A stretch of DNA of 64,000 bases from Cellulosimicrobium cellulans (GTDB lineage Bacteria > Actinomycetota > Actinomycetes > Actinomycetales > Cellulomonadaceae). The notes below the pieces were generated by a model, which was not told the origin of the DNA, did not search any database, and worked only from the letters and a program-made list of their open reading frames with translations. Made by a program: the position numbers and the translations under genes. This document shows, piece after piece, positions 36,895 to 44,817 of this stretch. Each line of letters opens with the position of its first letter. Position 1 is the stretch's first letter. The DNA lies in assembly GCF_016921195.1 (NCBI RefSeq), contig NZ_JAFGYF010000003.1:248001-312000 (forward strand). The letters are read 5' to 3'.

Positions 36895-37809
36895 ACCAGA
36901 GTGCAATCTCGGCGGGGTGGCGGGGCGCCAGTGCTGGGCCTTGTCGACGTCGCGGACGACGACGCCGAGGCGGGCGAGCTCGCGCCGCAGGTCTGCGGCG
37001 TCGGACGCCTTGTCCGCCTGGAGCATGGCGGCCCGGGCGCGCAGGACGGCGTCGGCGCTCGGCGGCAGCGCCGGGTCGCCGGGAACCCAGCGCCGGAACT
37101 CGTCCGCCCACGGGTCGTCGTCGTGCCACGGCCAGCCGTGCGATCGGAACGCGGCGGCGAGGCGGTCGGTCGCGAGCTCGGTGCGCACGTGCAGGAGCTC
37201 GACGACCGGCACGTCGTGAGGCGTGCTTTCCGCGGCGCCGGCATCGGAGGTCGACGTGCGCGCCACGGGTGACGCGGGCGACGCCTGCCGGTCGGGCGCG
37301 GTCGGGCGGGGACGGCCGAGCACGACGAGGTCCTTGCGGTCGACGAGCACGGCGGTGACACGGTCCCGGACGAGCTCGGTGCGGTCGTCGCGCAGGATCA
37401 CGGTCGCGCGCTCGGGGTCGACGGTCACGACCGCGATGTCCCGCACCGCGTGCGCGGCGAACGCCAGACCGGCGAGCCCCCCGACGGCGAGGGCGATCCC
37501 GACACCGAGAGCACCGCGCTCGCCGAGGAGCGCGTCGACGGTGCGCGCGAGGCCCTGGAACGGGGCCCAGGGAAGACCCACCATCCATCCGGCGAGGTGG
37601 AGCACGCCGAACGCGACGACCGCCCCCAGGGCCGGGGACCCGCCCCACAGGAGCCAGCGGTCGAGCGCCGTCGGTCCGACGACGGTCGGCACGTCCGGTG
37701 ACGCCGCCCCGTCCGGGGACGGCATCGTGGCCGGACTCGGGGCCGGGTCAGAGCCGGTGAGACCTGCCGGGGCGAGGTCGGGCGCGGGGCGAGGGACGGC
37801 GTCGGGCAC
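36883..37809 (-). CDS. YqeB family protein of unknown function
   Basis: The 308-residue protein has an N-terminal Pro/Ala-rich tail, two membrane helices (about residues 55-75 and 98-122) with the conserved WAPFQGLARTVDAL between them, and a soluble C-terminal part with WADEFRRWVPGDPALP, ARLGVVVRD and QHWR. This pattern is that of actinobacterial YqeB family proteins, whose role is unknown. A stretch of about 35 residues around 175-200 looks inserted. The start is GTG at 37809, preceded at 6 bases by GAGGAT. The last residues and stop fall inside a 21-bp repeat, so the C-terminus may have been altered by it. Confidence 0.78.
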   Translation of the reverse strand: MPDAVPRPAPDLAPAGLTGSDPAPSPATMPSPDGAASPDVPTVVGPTALDRWLLWGGSPALGAVVAFGVLHLAGWMVGLPWAPFQGLARTVDALLGERGALGVGIALAVGGLAGLAFAAHAVRDIAVVTVDPERATVILRDDRTELVRDRVTAVLVDRKDLVVLGRPRPTAPDRQASPASPVARTSTSDAGAAESTPHDVPVVELLHVRTELATDRLAAAFRSHGWPWHDDDPWADEFRRWVPGDPALPPSADAVLRARAAMLQADKASDAADLRRELARLGVVVRDVDKAQHWRPATPPRLHSGHAR

Positions 37810-37901
37810 CCGCAGATCCTCACGTCCGCTGGCCGCGCGCGGCGTCGCCCGGGAGGATGATCACGAGACGGGCACGTCGGCCGCGAGGGGTATGCCCCCG
37901 T

Positions 37902-37990
37902 TAGGATCGAGGGCGGTGTGCCGGGAAGTCTGGTCGGCCACGGTCTCGCGTCCGCGGGCCGTGCGACTCGACAGCGACCCTGGGAGCACG
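37902..37990 (+). promoter_or_regulatory. Promoter and foldable 5' leader of nhaA
   Basis: TAGGAT at 37902-37907 is a good -10 box and would give a leader of about 77 bases. The start of the leader (GTGCCGGG, 37918-37925) can pair with its end (CCCTGG at 37978-37983 and CAC at 37987-37989), burying the GGGAG ribosome binding site. A second helix pairs CACGG (37939-37943) with CCGTG (37959-37963). This is the layout of a translation-controlling leader; whether it senses sodium or pH is unknown. Confidence 0.45.
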
Positions 37991-39310
37991 ATGACCCACG
38001 CCACCCCGCCCTCCGGCACCCACCCCGCCTCGCAGACCGACCGCCCCTCACCGCGGGTCCGCCTGCGCCGCTGGGTCAGTCGCGAGACCACGGGCGGCGC
38101 GCTGCTCATCGGCGCGGCGCTGCTCGCGCTCCTGTGGGCGAACTCGCCGTGGCGGGACGCGTACACGGCCCTCTCGGAGACCGTCGTCGGGCCGGCCTCG
38201 ATCGGCCCGCTGCCCCTGCACCTCGACCTGAGCCTCGAGACCTGGGCCGCCGACGGTCTGCTCGCGATCTTCTTCTTCGTCGTGGGCGTCGAGCTCAAGC
38301 AGGAGTTCGTGGCGGGCAGCCTGCGGAGCCCGCGCCAGGCGGGTGTGCCGATGCTCGCCGCGGTCGGGGGCATGGCGGTGCCGGCGGCGATCTTCACGGC
38401 GGTCGTGCTGCTCGCGGGCGACGACGGCGCTCTGCACGGCTGGGCCATCCCGACGGCCACGGACATCGCGTTCGCGCTCGGCGTGCTCGCCGTCTTCGGG
38501 CGCGGCCTGCCCGCCGCGATCCGCACGTTCCTCCTGACGCTCGCGGTCGTGGACGACCTGCTCGCGATCGTCGTCATCGCGGTCTTCTACACCGAGGACC
38601 TGCGCATCGGGTTCCTCAGCCTCGCGCTCGTCGCCGTCGCGCTGTTCGCCGTGCTCGTCCGCGCCCGGCGCACGCGCTGGTGGCTCCTCGTCCCCGTCGC
38701 GGTCGTCGCATGGGTGCTGGTCCACGAGTCCGGCGTGCACGCGACGATCGCGGGCGTCCTGCTCGGCTTCACCGTCCCGGCGCTCGCGATGCACGGCGAG
38801 ACCGCGTCGCGCACGCACCGGTTCGAGCACGCCCTGCGCCCGTTCTCCCAGGGGGTCGCCCTGCCCGTGTTCGCGTTCTTCGCCGCGGGTGTGACGTTCG
38901 TCGGCGGCGGGGGCGACGTCCTCGGCCAGCCGGTCGTGCTCGCGATCGTCCTCGGCCTGGTGCTGGGCAAGCTCGTGGGCGTGCTCGGGATGACGGCGCT
39001 CGTCACGCGGTTCACCCCGCTGCGCCTGGCACCCGGCATCGGGGTGCGCGACCTGCTGCCGGTCGGCCTGCTGGGCGGGATCGGGTTCACCGTGTCGCTC
39101 CTCATCGCGGAGCTGTCGTTCCCGGACTCGACCCACACCGACGCGGCGAAGATCGCCGTCCTCGCCGCGTCGACGATCGCCGCCGCCCTCGCGGCGGTCG
39201 CGCTGCGCTGGGACGCCCGGCGCGCGCGCACGAACGACATGAACCTCGACGACCTGCCGGACGACGTCACCGACCACATCGGCGACGCGAAGGACCGCCT
39301 GGAGCACTGA
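37991..39310 (+). CDS. nhaA: Na+/H+ antiporter NhaA
   Basis: The 439-residue inner-membrane antiporter expels sodium in exchange for protons. Hallmarks are FFFVVGVELKQEFVAGSL, the active-site region IPTATDIAFALGVLAVFG, LAVVDDLLAIVVIAVFYT (the Asp pair that binds the ion) and GGIGFTVSLLIAELSF. The N-terminal cytoplasmic tail is about 35 residues. The ATG at 37991 has GGGAG 4 bases before it. It is divergent from the YqeB family gene and convergent with the PHB depolymerase gene. Confidence 0.96.
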   Translation: MTHATPPSGTHPASQTDRPSPRVRLRRWVSRETTGGALLIGAALLALLWANSPWRDAYTALSETVVGPASIGPLPLHLDLSLETWAADGLLAIFFFVVGVELKQEFVAGSLRSPRQAGVPMLAAVGGMAVPAAIFTAVVLLAGDDGALHGWAIPTATDIAFALGVLAVFGRGLPAAIRTFLLTLAVVDDLLAIVVIAVFYTEDLRIGFLSLALVAVALFAVLVRARRTRWWLLVPVAVVAWVLVHESGVHATIAGVLLGFTVPALAMHGETASRTHRFEHALRPFSQGVALPVFAFFAAGVTFVGGGGDVLGQPVVLAIVLGLVLGKLVGVLGMTALVTRFTPLRLAPGIGVRDLLPVGLLGGIGFTVSLLIAELSFPDSTHTDAAKIAVLAASTIAAALAAVALRWDARRARTNDMNLDDLPDDVTDHIGDAKDRLEH

Positions 39311-39351
39311 CGCCGCCGCCCACCGGCTCGGGCCCCGGATTACCCGGGCCG

Positions 39352-39409
39352 CCGAACCCGGGGTTGTGGGCGGGACAGCGACCCAGCCCGTCCGTATCCC
39401 CGGGTTCGG
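39352..39409. terminator. Long-armed hairpin between nhaA and phaZ
   Basis: Perfect 12-bp arms (CCGAACCCGGGG and CCCCGGGTTCGG) enclose 34 bases between the convergent stops of nhaA and the depolymerase gene. A bidirectional terminator is the simplest reading. Confidence 0.6.
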
Positions 39410-39426
39410 CAGCCGGAGGGCTCTGC

Positions 39427-40920
39427 TCAGCAGGCCGTCGCGACCTCGTACCGGCCGGGCGCGGCCTCGCGCAGCGTCGTGACCGTCGCGTCGCCCTGAC
39501 CGAGGTACGCGAGCGAGCCCACCGCGTAGTACGGGTTGTACGGGTTGACGCCGTAAGAGATCGCGCGGCCGGCGGCCTGGTGCTGCGCGTTGGTCGCCGT
39601 CCCGCACCACGGGCCGGTCGGCCCCTGGACCGTGACGGTGACCTGCGCCGTCGTCGCGTTGCCCGCGGCGTCGACCGCGCGCGCCGCGAGCACGTGCGTC
39701 CCGGCGGCGAGCGCCGTCGTGTCCCAGTCGTACGCGTACGGGGCGGTGCGCAGCGTCGCGAGGGCCGCGCCGTCGACGCTCAGCTCGACGCGGTCCACGC
39801 CACGGTCGTCCGACGCCGCGACCCCGACCCGGACGGTCCCGGTCACGGTCGAGCCCGCGGTGGGCGACGTGATCGCGACCGTCGGGGCGACGACGTCCGG
39901 GTCCGGCCCGGTGCCCGGGTCGCGGTCGACCCGCCGGTTGTTCGCGAAGAGGAAGTCGGTGAGGTACGCCGGGTAGTCGACGCTGTTCGTCGACACGTAC
40001 GACCCGCCGGGTCCGCCGCCCGCGGGCCACGCGTGGCCGAGCCCGGTGTTCCGGATCAGCGAGACGCGCGGGCCGTCGGCGTCGGACCACAGGGAGCCGG
40101 AGCCCGCGGTGTTCGCCCCCGCGAGCCCGGCGAGGGAGAACGACGACGTGGCCGCGGCGCCGTAGAGGTCCGCCATGACCTGGGCGTTGAGCGTCCCGTA
40201 CCCGGTCGCCACGGTCGTGTCGGCGCTGCCGAACACGACGGACGTCACCTGGGTCGCGAAGTCCGCCGCGTGCGGCCCGGCGAACGTCCGGCACGTCGAG
40301 CGCGCCTGCGCGAGCGTCGTCGCGACGCTCCCGATCTGGCCCGACGTCGTCCCGACGGTCGGACCGGCCGCGATCCCGACGCCGGCGAACACGTCGGGCG
40401 CGAGGCAGCCCATGACCATCGCCTGGCCGCCGCCGGACGACAGCCCGCTGACGTAGACCTGGTCCGGGTCGATACCGAGCGAGGCGTCCGCCAGCAGCGC
40501 GGAGACGAGGTCGAGCAGGTTGTCGTCGTGCCGCGCGGGGTTGGTGCGGCTGTGGTTCGTGTCGTAGTAGTCCCAGCAGCCGAGCAGCACGCCGCCGTTC
40601 GGCGCAGCGGGGATCGCGACCACCATGCCGTGGTCGTCGGCGGTCGCGGCCCAGTTGCCCGCGTTCTTGAGGACCTGCGAGGTCTGGACGCAGCCGTGCA
40701 GCGAGATCATGAGCGCCCGACCGCCGGGGAGCGCGGGCTCGGTCGTCGGCCGGTACAGCTCGACCGTCATGCCGCCCGCCGAGCGCTGGGACCAGGAGCC
40801 CGCCGCGGACGCGGGGGCCGTGACGAGCGGCGCGAGCACGACGGCGAGCGCCGTGCCGAGAGCGAGCGCGGCAGCGGACCGGCGGGCGCGGCCGCGCCGC
40901 CTGAGGGTGTGCCTGACCAT
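39427..40920 (-). CDS. phaZ: Secreted polyhydroxybutyrate depolymerase
   Basis: The 497-residue exported esterase starts with a basic signal peptide ending ASA near residue 39. The catalytic domain shows the oxyanion region ISLHGCVQTS, the lipase box GLSSGGG with Ser at about 161, and a late His in GLGHAWP. It is followed by an Ig-like linker domain (about 345-430, PTVAITSPTAGSTVTGTV) and a C-terminal region (WCGTATNAQHQAAGRA to TTLREAAPGRYEVATAC) that matches the short substrate-binding domain of PHB depolymerases. The ATG at 40920 has GGAGG 5 bases upstream; the GTG at 40932 would contain that site. It is divergent from the 3-hydroxybutyrate operon. Confidence 0.9.
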   Translation of the reverse strand: MVRHTLRRRGRARRSAAALALGTALAVVLAPLVTAPASAAGSWSQRSAGGMTVELYRPTTEPALPGGRALMISLHGCVQTSQVLKNAGNWAATADDHGMVVAIPAAPNGGVLLGCWDYYDTNHSRTNPARHDDNLLDLVSALLADASLGIDPDQVYVSGLSSGGGQAMVMGCLAPDVFAGVGIAAGPTVGTTSGQIGSVATTLAQARSTCRTFAGPHAADFATQVTSVVFGSADTTVATGYGTLNAQVMADLYGAAATSSFSLAGLAGANTAGSGSLWSDADGPRVSLIRNTGLGHAWPAGGGPGGSYVSTNSVDYPAYLTDFLFANNRRVDRDPGTGPDPDVVAPTVAITSPTAGSTVTGTVRVGVAASDDRGVDRVELSVDGAALATLRTAPYAYDWDTTALAAGTHVLAARAVDAAGNATTAQVTVTVQGPTGPWCGTATNAQHQAAGRAISYGVNPYNPYYAVGSLAYLGQGDATVTTLREAAPGRYEVATAC

Positions 40921-41006
40921 CTGAACCTCCACGTCGAGGTCGGGTCGCCGTCGGCGCTGACTGCGCCGCGACGCGCACCGTCGCGCGCCGGACCCGGGCG
41001 GACCGG

Positions 41007-41036
41007 ACGTTACGTGTGACCTGAATCACCTGTCAA
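41007..41036 (-). promoter_or_regulatory. Promoter of phaZ with embedded Crp/GlxR-like site
   Basis: On the minus strand TTGACA (41036-41031) and TAACGT (41012-41007) are separated by 18 bases, a near-consensus vegetative promoter. The spacer contains TGTGACCTGAATCACC (plus strand 41015-41030), which matches TGTGA-N6-TCACA at 9 of 10 positions. A Crp-type protein bound there would sit between -10 and -35 and should repress phaZ. Confidence 0.65.
41019..41035. promoter_or_regulatory. 17-bp operator-like repeat, copy 1
   Basis: ACCTGAATCACCTGTCA recurs with two mismatches at 41116-41132 (ACCTGAATCGCCTCTCA). Copy 1 overlaps the spacer and -35 box of the phaZ promoter. The pair could be bound by the TetR protein encoded in the operon, coordinating both directions. 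Confidence 0.45.
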
Positions 41037-41078
41037 CATCCTCCGGTCGGTCCGTGGCCCGAGAGCGACCGGCACGGG

Positions 41079-41108
41079 TTGACACCGGGCCGGTCCCGGA
41101 TCCATGAT
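41079..41108 (+). promoter_or_regulatory. Promoter of the 3-hydroxybutyrate operon
   Basis: A perfect -35 TTGACA (41079-41084) is followed after 18 bases by CATGAT (41103-41108). Transcription would start near 41115, about 60 bases before the binding-protein start codon. The Crp-like site at 41015-41030 is centred roughly 92 bases upstream, a usual distance for activation. Confidence 0.65.
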
Positions 41109-41115
41109 TCCCGCA

Positions 41116-41132
41116 ACCTGAATCGCCTCTCA
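41116..41132. promoter_or_regulatory. 17-bp operator-like repeat, copy 2
   Basis: ACCTGAATCGCCTCTCA lies right at and after the expected transcription start of the operon. A repressor bound here would block transcription. It is the partner of the repeat at 41019-41035, same orientation, 97 bp apart. Confidence 0.45.
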
Positions 41133-41176
41133 TGTTTGAGCGGCACCCCCAGGACAACCCAACGAAGGGCGAAGTC

Positions 41177-42391
41177 ATGCGGACGAAGAAGTCCCAGCGG
41201 CCGGCACTCGCCGTCGCCGCGCTCGCGGCCGCGAGCCTCGCGCTCGCCGCGTGCGCGCCGACCGACGCGACCGGCGGCGACAGCACCGGAGGCGAGAGCA
41301 GCGCGAGCGCCGACCCGGTCGACGTCGGCATCATCTACTCCAAGACCGGGCCGCTCGCCGCCTACGGCGAGGCCTACTACGAGGGCTTCCAGGCCGGTCT
41401 CGACTACGCGACCGACGGCACGGGCGAGGTCGACGGCCGCCCGGTCAACGTGACGTTCCACGACGACGGGGGCGACCCGGACAAGGCGGTCGGCCAGGCC
41501 AAGGATCTCATCGGCAAGGGCTACCAGATCCTGGGCGGGACGGTCGTGTCCGGCGTGGCGCTCAAGCTCGCGGAGCAGGCCGAGCAGAACAAGGTCCTCT
41601 ACATCTCCGGCCCGGCCGCGGTCGACGCGCTCACGGGCATCAACGACTACACGTTCCGCTCGGGCCGCCAGTCGCTCCAGGACGTCGCGACGGCGGGCAC
41701 GTTCGTCGACCCCGACGGCGCGAAGGTCGTCGTGTTCGCCCAGGACAACGCGTTCGGCCAGGGCAACCTCGCCGCGGTCGAGGCCGTCCTCGGCGCGCAG
41801 GGCGCCGAGGTGACGAGCGTGCTCGTGCCGGAGGACGCCACGGAGTTCACGCCGTTCGCGCACCAGATCGTCGACGCCGCGCCCGACCTCGTGTTCGTGG
41901 CGTGGGCAGGGGCGACGTCGGGCGCGATGTGGCAGGGCCTCGACCAGCAGGGCGTGCTCGACTCGACGACGGTCGTCACCGGGCTCGGCGACGTCGCGAC
42001 CTACGGCGCGTACGGCGCCGCGGCGAGCAAGGTCGACTTCCTCAACCACTACTTCCCCGGCGCCGCCGGTACCGAGGTCGAGGCCGCGATGCTCGCGTCG
42101 GTCGAGGAGGCGGGCAAGCAGGCGGACCTCTTCACGCCCGACGGTTTCGTCGCGGCCCAGATGATCGTCCACGCGATCGAGGAGGGCGGCGACGACGTCG
42201 ACGCCATGGTCGACGCGCTCGAGGGCTGGAGCTTCGAGGGCCCCAAGGGCACGACGACGGTCCGCGCGTCCGACCACGCGCTGGTCCAGCCGATGTACCA
42301 GGTCAAGCTCGTGGCCGACGGCGACGCCTGGGTGCCCGAGCTCGTCACCGAGGTGCCGGGCGAGGACGTCGCGCCGGCCGAGGCGGGCTGA
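41177..42391 (+). CDS. ABC importer substrate-binding lipoprotein, LivK-like
   Basis: The 404-residue protein has a signal peptide with lipobox LAAC (Cys near residue 26), a Gly/Ser-rich linker, then a periplasmic-binding-protein type I fold of the branched-chain amino acid class (DVGIIYSKTGPLAAYGEAYY, then FVVWAGATSGA-like FVAWAGATSGAMW). The family binds amino acids, amides, urea or short carboxylates. The downstream catabolic genes suggest 3-hydroxybutyrate or its oligomers as ligand; this is inference. The ATG at 41177 has AAGGGCGAAG upstream. First gene of a 13-gene operon. Confidence 0.9.
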   Translation: MRTKKSQRPALAVAALAAASLALAACAPTDATGGDSTGGESSASADPVDVGIIYSKTGPLAAYGEAYYEGFQAGLDYATDGTGEVDGRPVNVTFHDDGGDPDKAVGQAKDLIGKGYQILGGTVVSGVALKLAEQAEQNKVLYISGPAAVDALTGINDYTFRSGRQSLQDVATAGTFVDPDGAKVVVFAQDNAFGQGNLAAVEAVLGAQGAEVTSVLVPEDATEFTPFAHQIVDAAPDLVFVAWAGATSGAMWQGLDQQGVLDSTTVVTGLGDVATYGAYGAAASKVDFLNHYFPGAAGTEVEAAMLASVEEAGKQADLFTPDGFVAAQMIVHAIEEGGDDVDAMVDALEGWSFEGPKGTTTVRASDHALVQPMYQVKLVADGDAWVPELVTEVPGEDVAPAEAG

Positions 42392-42392
42392 C

Positions 42393-43169
42393 GTGGGCGA
42401 GCCGCACACCCTCCCCGCGCTCGAGGTCCGCGACCTCGGCCTCCAGATCGGCGGGGCGCGCATTCTCCAGGGCGTGAGCCTCGCCGTCGGGCAGGGCGAG
42501 ATGCTCGGGGTGATCGGGCCGAACGGCGCGGGCAAGACGACGCTCTTCAACCTGGTCTCGGGGATCCACCGCCCGACGAGCGGGTCGGTGCTCCTCGAGG
42601 GTGCGGACATGACGACCACCTCCGTGGCCGCGCGGGCCCGCGCCGGGCTGGGCCGCACGTTCCAGACGTCGAGCCTGTTCCCGCGCCTGAGCGTCCGGGA
42701 GAACGTGCGGCTCGCCGCGCAGGGGCGCCTCGGCGGCGCCCTGTCCGTGCTGCGCTTCCCGCGCCGCGGCGACGCCGCGACGCGGGAGGCGGACCGGCAC
42801 CTGGAGACCGTGGGGCTCGCGCGCCGCGCCGACGTCGCGGCCGGGGACCTGTCGCACGGCGACAAGCGCAAGCTCGAGATCGCGGTGCTCCTCGCGACCG
42901 AGCCCCGCGTCGTGCTGCTCGACGAGCCCATGGCGGGCGTGTCGTCGGCCGACGTCCCCGGCCTCGTCGAGGTCATCCGCGACCTGCACGCGACCGGCTG
43001 CACGGTCCTCATGGTCGAGCACCACATGGACGTCGTCCTGGGGCTCGTGGACCGCGTCGCCGTCATGCACCACGGTGAGGTGCTCGCGTGCGACACCCCC
43101 GACGCGGTCATGGCGGACCCGACGGTGCAGAGCGCCTACCTGGGCGTCGCGGCAGGAGAGGCAGCATGA
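42393..43169 (+). CDS. ABC importer ATPase, LivG-like
   Basis: The 258-residue ATPase has Walker A GPNGAGKTTLFNLVSG, Walker B VVLLDEPMAGVS and signature LSHGDKRKLEIAVLLA, the S-H-G-D form that is usual in LivG proteins. The H-loop is MVEHHMDVV. It belongs to the branched-chain amino acid transporter class but probably serves the substrate of this operon. It starts with GTG one base after the stop of the binding-protein gene. Confidence 0.93.
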   Translation: MGEPHTLPALEVRDLGLQIGGARILQGVSLAVGQGEMLGVIGPNGAGKTTLFNLVSGIHRPTSGSVLLEGADMTTTSVAARARAGLGRTFQTSSLFPRLSVRENVRLAAQGRLGGALSVLRFPRRGDAATREADRHLETVGLARRADVAAGDLSHGDKRKLEIAVLLATEPRVVLLDEPMAGVSSADVPGLVEVIRDLHATGCTVLMVEHHMDVVLGLVDRVAVMHHGEVLACDTPDAVMADPTVQSAYLGVAAGEAA

Positions 43170-43945
43170 ACGCCGGCAGGAACGGGATGGACCGCGACGG
43201 AGCGATGGCCGACGTGCCCGTGCTCGAGGTGCGCGGGCTGTCCGCGCGCATCGCGGGCCAGCAGGTCGTCGAGGACGTGACGTTCTCCGTCCCGGCGACG
43301 GGCGTCACGGCGGTGCTGGGCCGCAACGGCGTCGGCAAGACGTCGACGCTCAAGGCCGTGCTCGGCCTCATCGAGCGCCGGGGGGAGGTGCTGCTCGCGG
43401 GCGAGCGCGTCGACGCCGAGCGCACGGACAGGATCGTGCGCCGCGGCGTCGGGTACGTGCCGGAGGACCGGGAGGTGTTCGCCGGGCTCACGGTCGCGGA
43501 GAACCTGCGCCTCGCCGAGCGTGACGCCCACCCGCGGTCCGAGCTCGTCGCGGAGCTCTTCCCGGACCTCGTGCAGCGCGCCGCGCAGCGCGCGGGCACC
43601 CTCTCGGGCGGGCAGCAGCAGATGGTGTCGCTCGCGCGCGCCCTGCTCAACGCCAACCGCCTGCTCCTCGTCGACGAGCCCACCAAGGGCCTCGCGCCCC
43701 GGATCGTCGGCGAGGTGTCGGACGCGCTCGCGGAGGCGGCCCGCACGGTGCCGATCCTCCTCGTCGAGCAGAACCTCGAGGTCATCGAGCGCCTCGCCGA
43801 GCGCGTCGTCGTCATCGACGCGGGCCGCGTCGTGCACACGGGCCCCGCGCGCGAGCTCCTCGACGACCCCGACCGCGTCCAGCAGCTCCTCGGCGTGCAC
43901 GCCGAGGTCGACCACCACGGAACCGAAGGGGCGGTGGCCCGGTGA
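43166..43945 (+). CDS. ABC importer ATPase, LivF-like
   Basis: The 259-residue second ATPase of the importer has Walker A GRNGVGKTSTLKAVLGL, signature LSGGQQQMVSLARALL and Walker B LLLVDEPTKGLAPRI, a classical LivF wording. About 18 residues precede the ABC domain. The ATG at 43166 overlaps the LivG-like stop (ATGA), with AGGAGAGG upstream. It pairs with the LivG-like ATPase on the LivH/LivM-like permeases. Confidence 0.93.
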   Translation: MNAGRNGMDRDGAMADVPVLEVRGLSARIAGQQVVEDVTFSVPATGVTAVLGRNGVGKTSTLKAVLGLIERRGEVLLAGERVDAERTDRIVRRGVGYVPEDREVFAGLTVAENLRLAERDAHPRSELVAELFPDLVQRAAQRAGTLSGGQQQMVSLARALLNANRLLLVDEPTKGLAPRIVGEVSDALAEAARTVPILLVEQNLEVIERLAERVVVIDAGRVVHTGPARELLDDPDRVQQLLGVHAEVDHHGTEGAVAR

Positions 43946-44817
43946 GCACGATCGTCCTCCTCCTCGTCACGGGGCTCGGCCTCGGGGCGCTGTACTTCCT
44001 CGTCGCGTCGGGCCTGTCGCTCATCTACGGGCTCATGGGCGTCCTCAACTTCGCGCACGGCTCGTTCCTCACGCTCGGCGCGTTCGGCGGCTGGTTCGTC
44101 GCCCGGTCGCTCGGCGCGGACTCGTGGGGCGTCTTCGCGCTCTCGCTGCTCGCCGGGGCCGTCGTCGGGGCGGGCGCCGCGGCGCTCACCGAGCTCCTGC
44201 TCATCCGCCCGCTCTACGAGCGGCACATCGAGCAGGTGCTCGTCACGGTCGGCCTCTCCCTCGCGTCCGTCGCGCTGTTCGAGGGCATGTGGGGCTCGGA
44301 TCCCGAGTTCATCTCCGGGCCCGCGTGGCTCAAGGGCACGACCGACCTCGCGGGCGCCCCGGTGCCCAACGACCGGTTCGTCGCGATCGCCGCGGCGGCG
44401 CTCGTGCTCGGCGCGATCGTGCTGTTCCTCCAGCGCACCCGCTACGGGCTCATCATCCGCGCGGGCGTCGAGAACCGGTCCATGGTCACCGCGCTCGGGA
44501 TCGACGTGCGCAAGGCCTTCACGCTCGTGTTCGCCGTCGGCGGCGCCGCCGCGGGGCTCGGCGGGGTGCTCGCCTCGCAGTACTTCGGCTACGTCTCGCC
44601 GCACCTCGGCGGGTCGCTGCTCATCTTCGCGTTCATCGTCACCGTCATCGGCGGCCTCGGGTCGCTCACCGGCGCCGCGGTCGCGTCCGTGCTCGTCGCG
44701 GTCCTGCAGCAGTTCGCGAACTACTACCTCGGCTACGGCGACCTCATCGTCGTGCTGCTGCTCGCGCTCGTGCTCCTCGTCCGTCCCACCGGCCTCCTCG
44801 GGAGGGCAGCCGCATGA
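43942..44817 (+). CDS. ABC importer permease, LivH-like
   Basis: The 291-residue membrane protein has LivH hallmarks: GLGLGALYFLVASGLSLIYG, LMGVLNFAHGSFLTLGAFGG and the coupling-loop region GIDVRKAFTLVFAVGGAAAG. It forms the channel with the LivM-like subunit. GTG start overlapping the LivF-like stop as GTGA. Confidence 0.94.
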   Translation: MSTIVLLLVTGLGLGALYFLVASGLSLIYGLMGVLNFAHGSFLTLGAFGGWFVARSLGADSWGVFALSLLAGAVVGAGAAALTELLLIRPLYERHIEQVLVTVGLSLASVALFEGMWGSDPEFISGPAWLKGTTDLAGAPVPNDRFVAIAAAALVLGAIVLFLQRTRYGLIIRAGVENRSMVTALGIDVRKAFTLVFAVGGAAAGLGGVLASQYFGYVSPHLGGSLLIFAFIVTVIGGLGSLTGAAVASVLVAVLQQFANYYLGYGDLIVVLLLALVLLVRPTGLLGRAAA

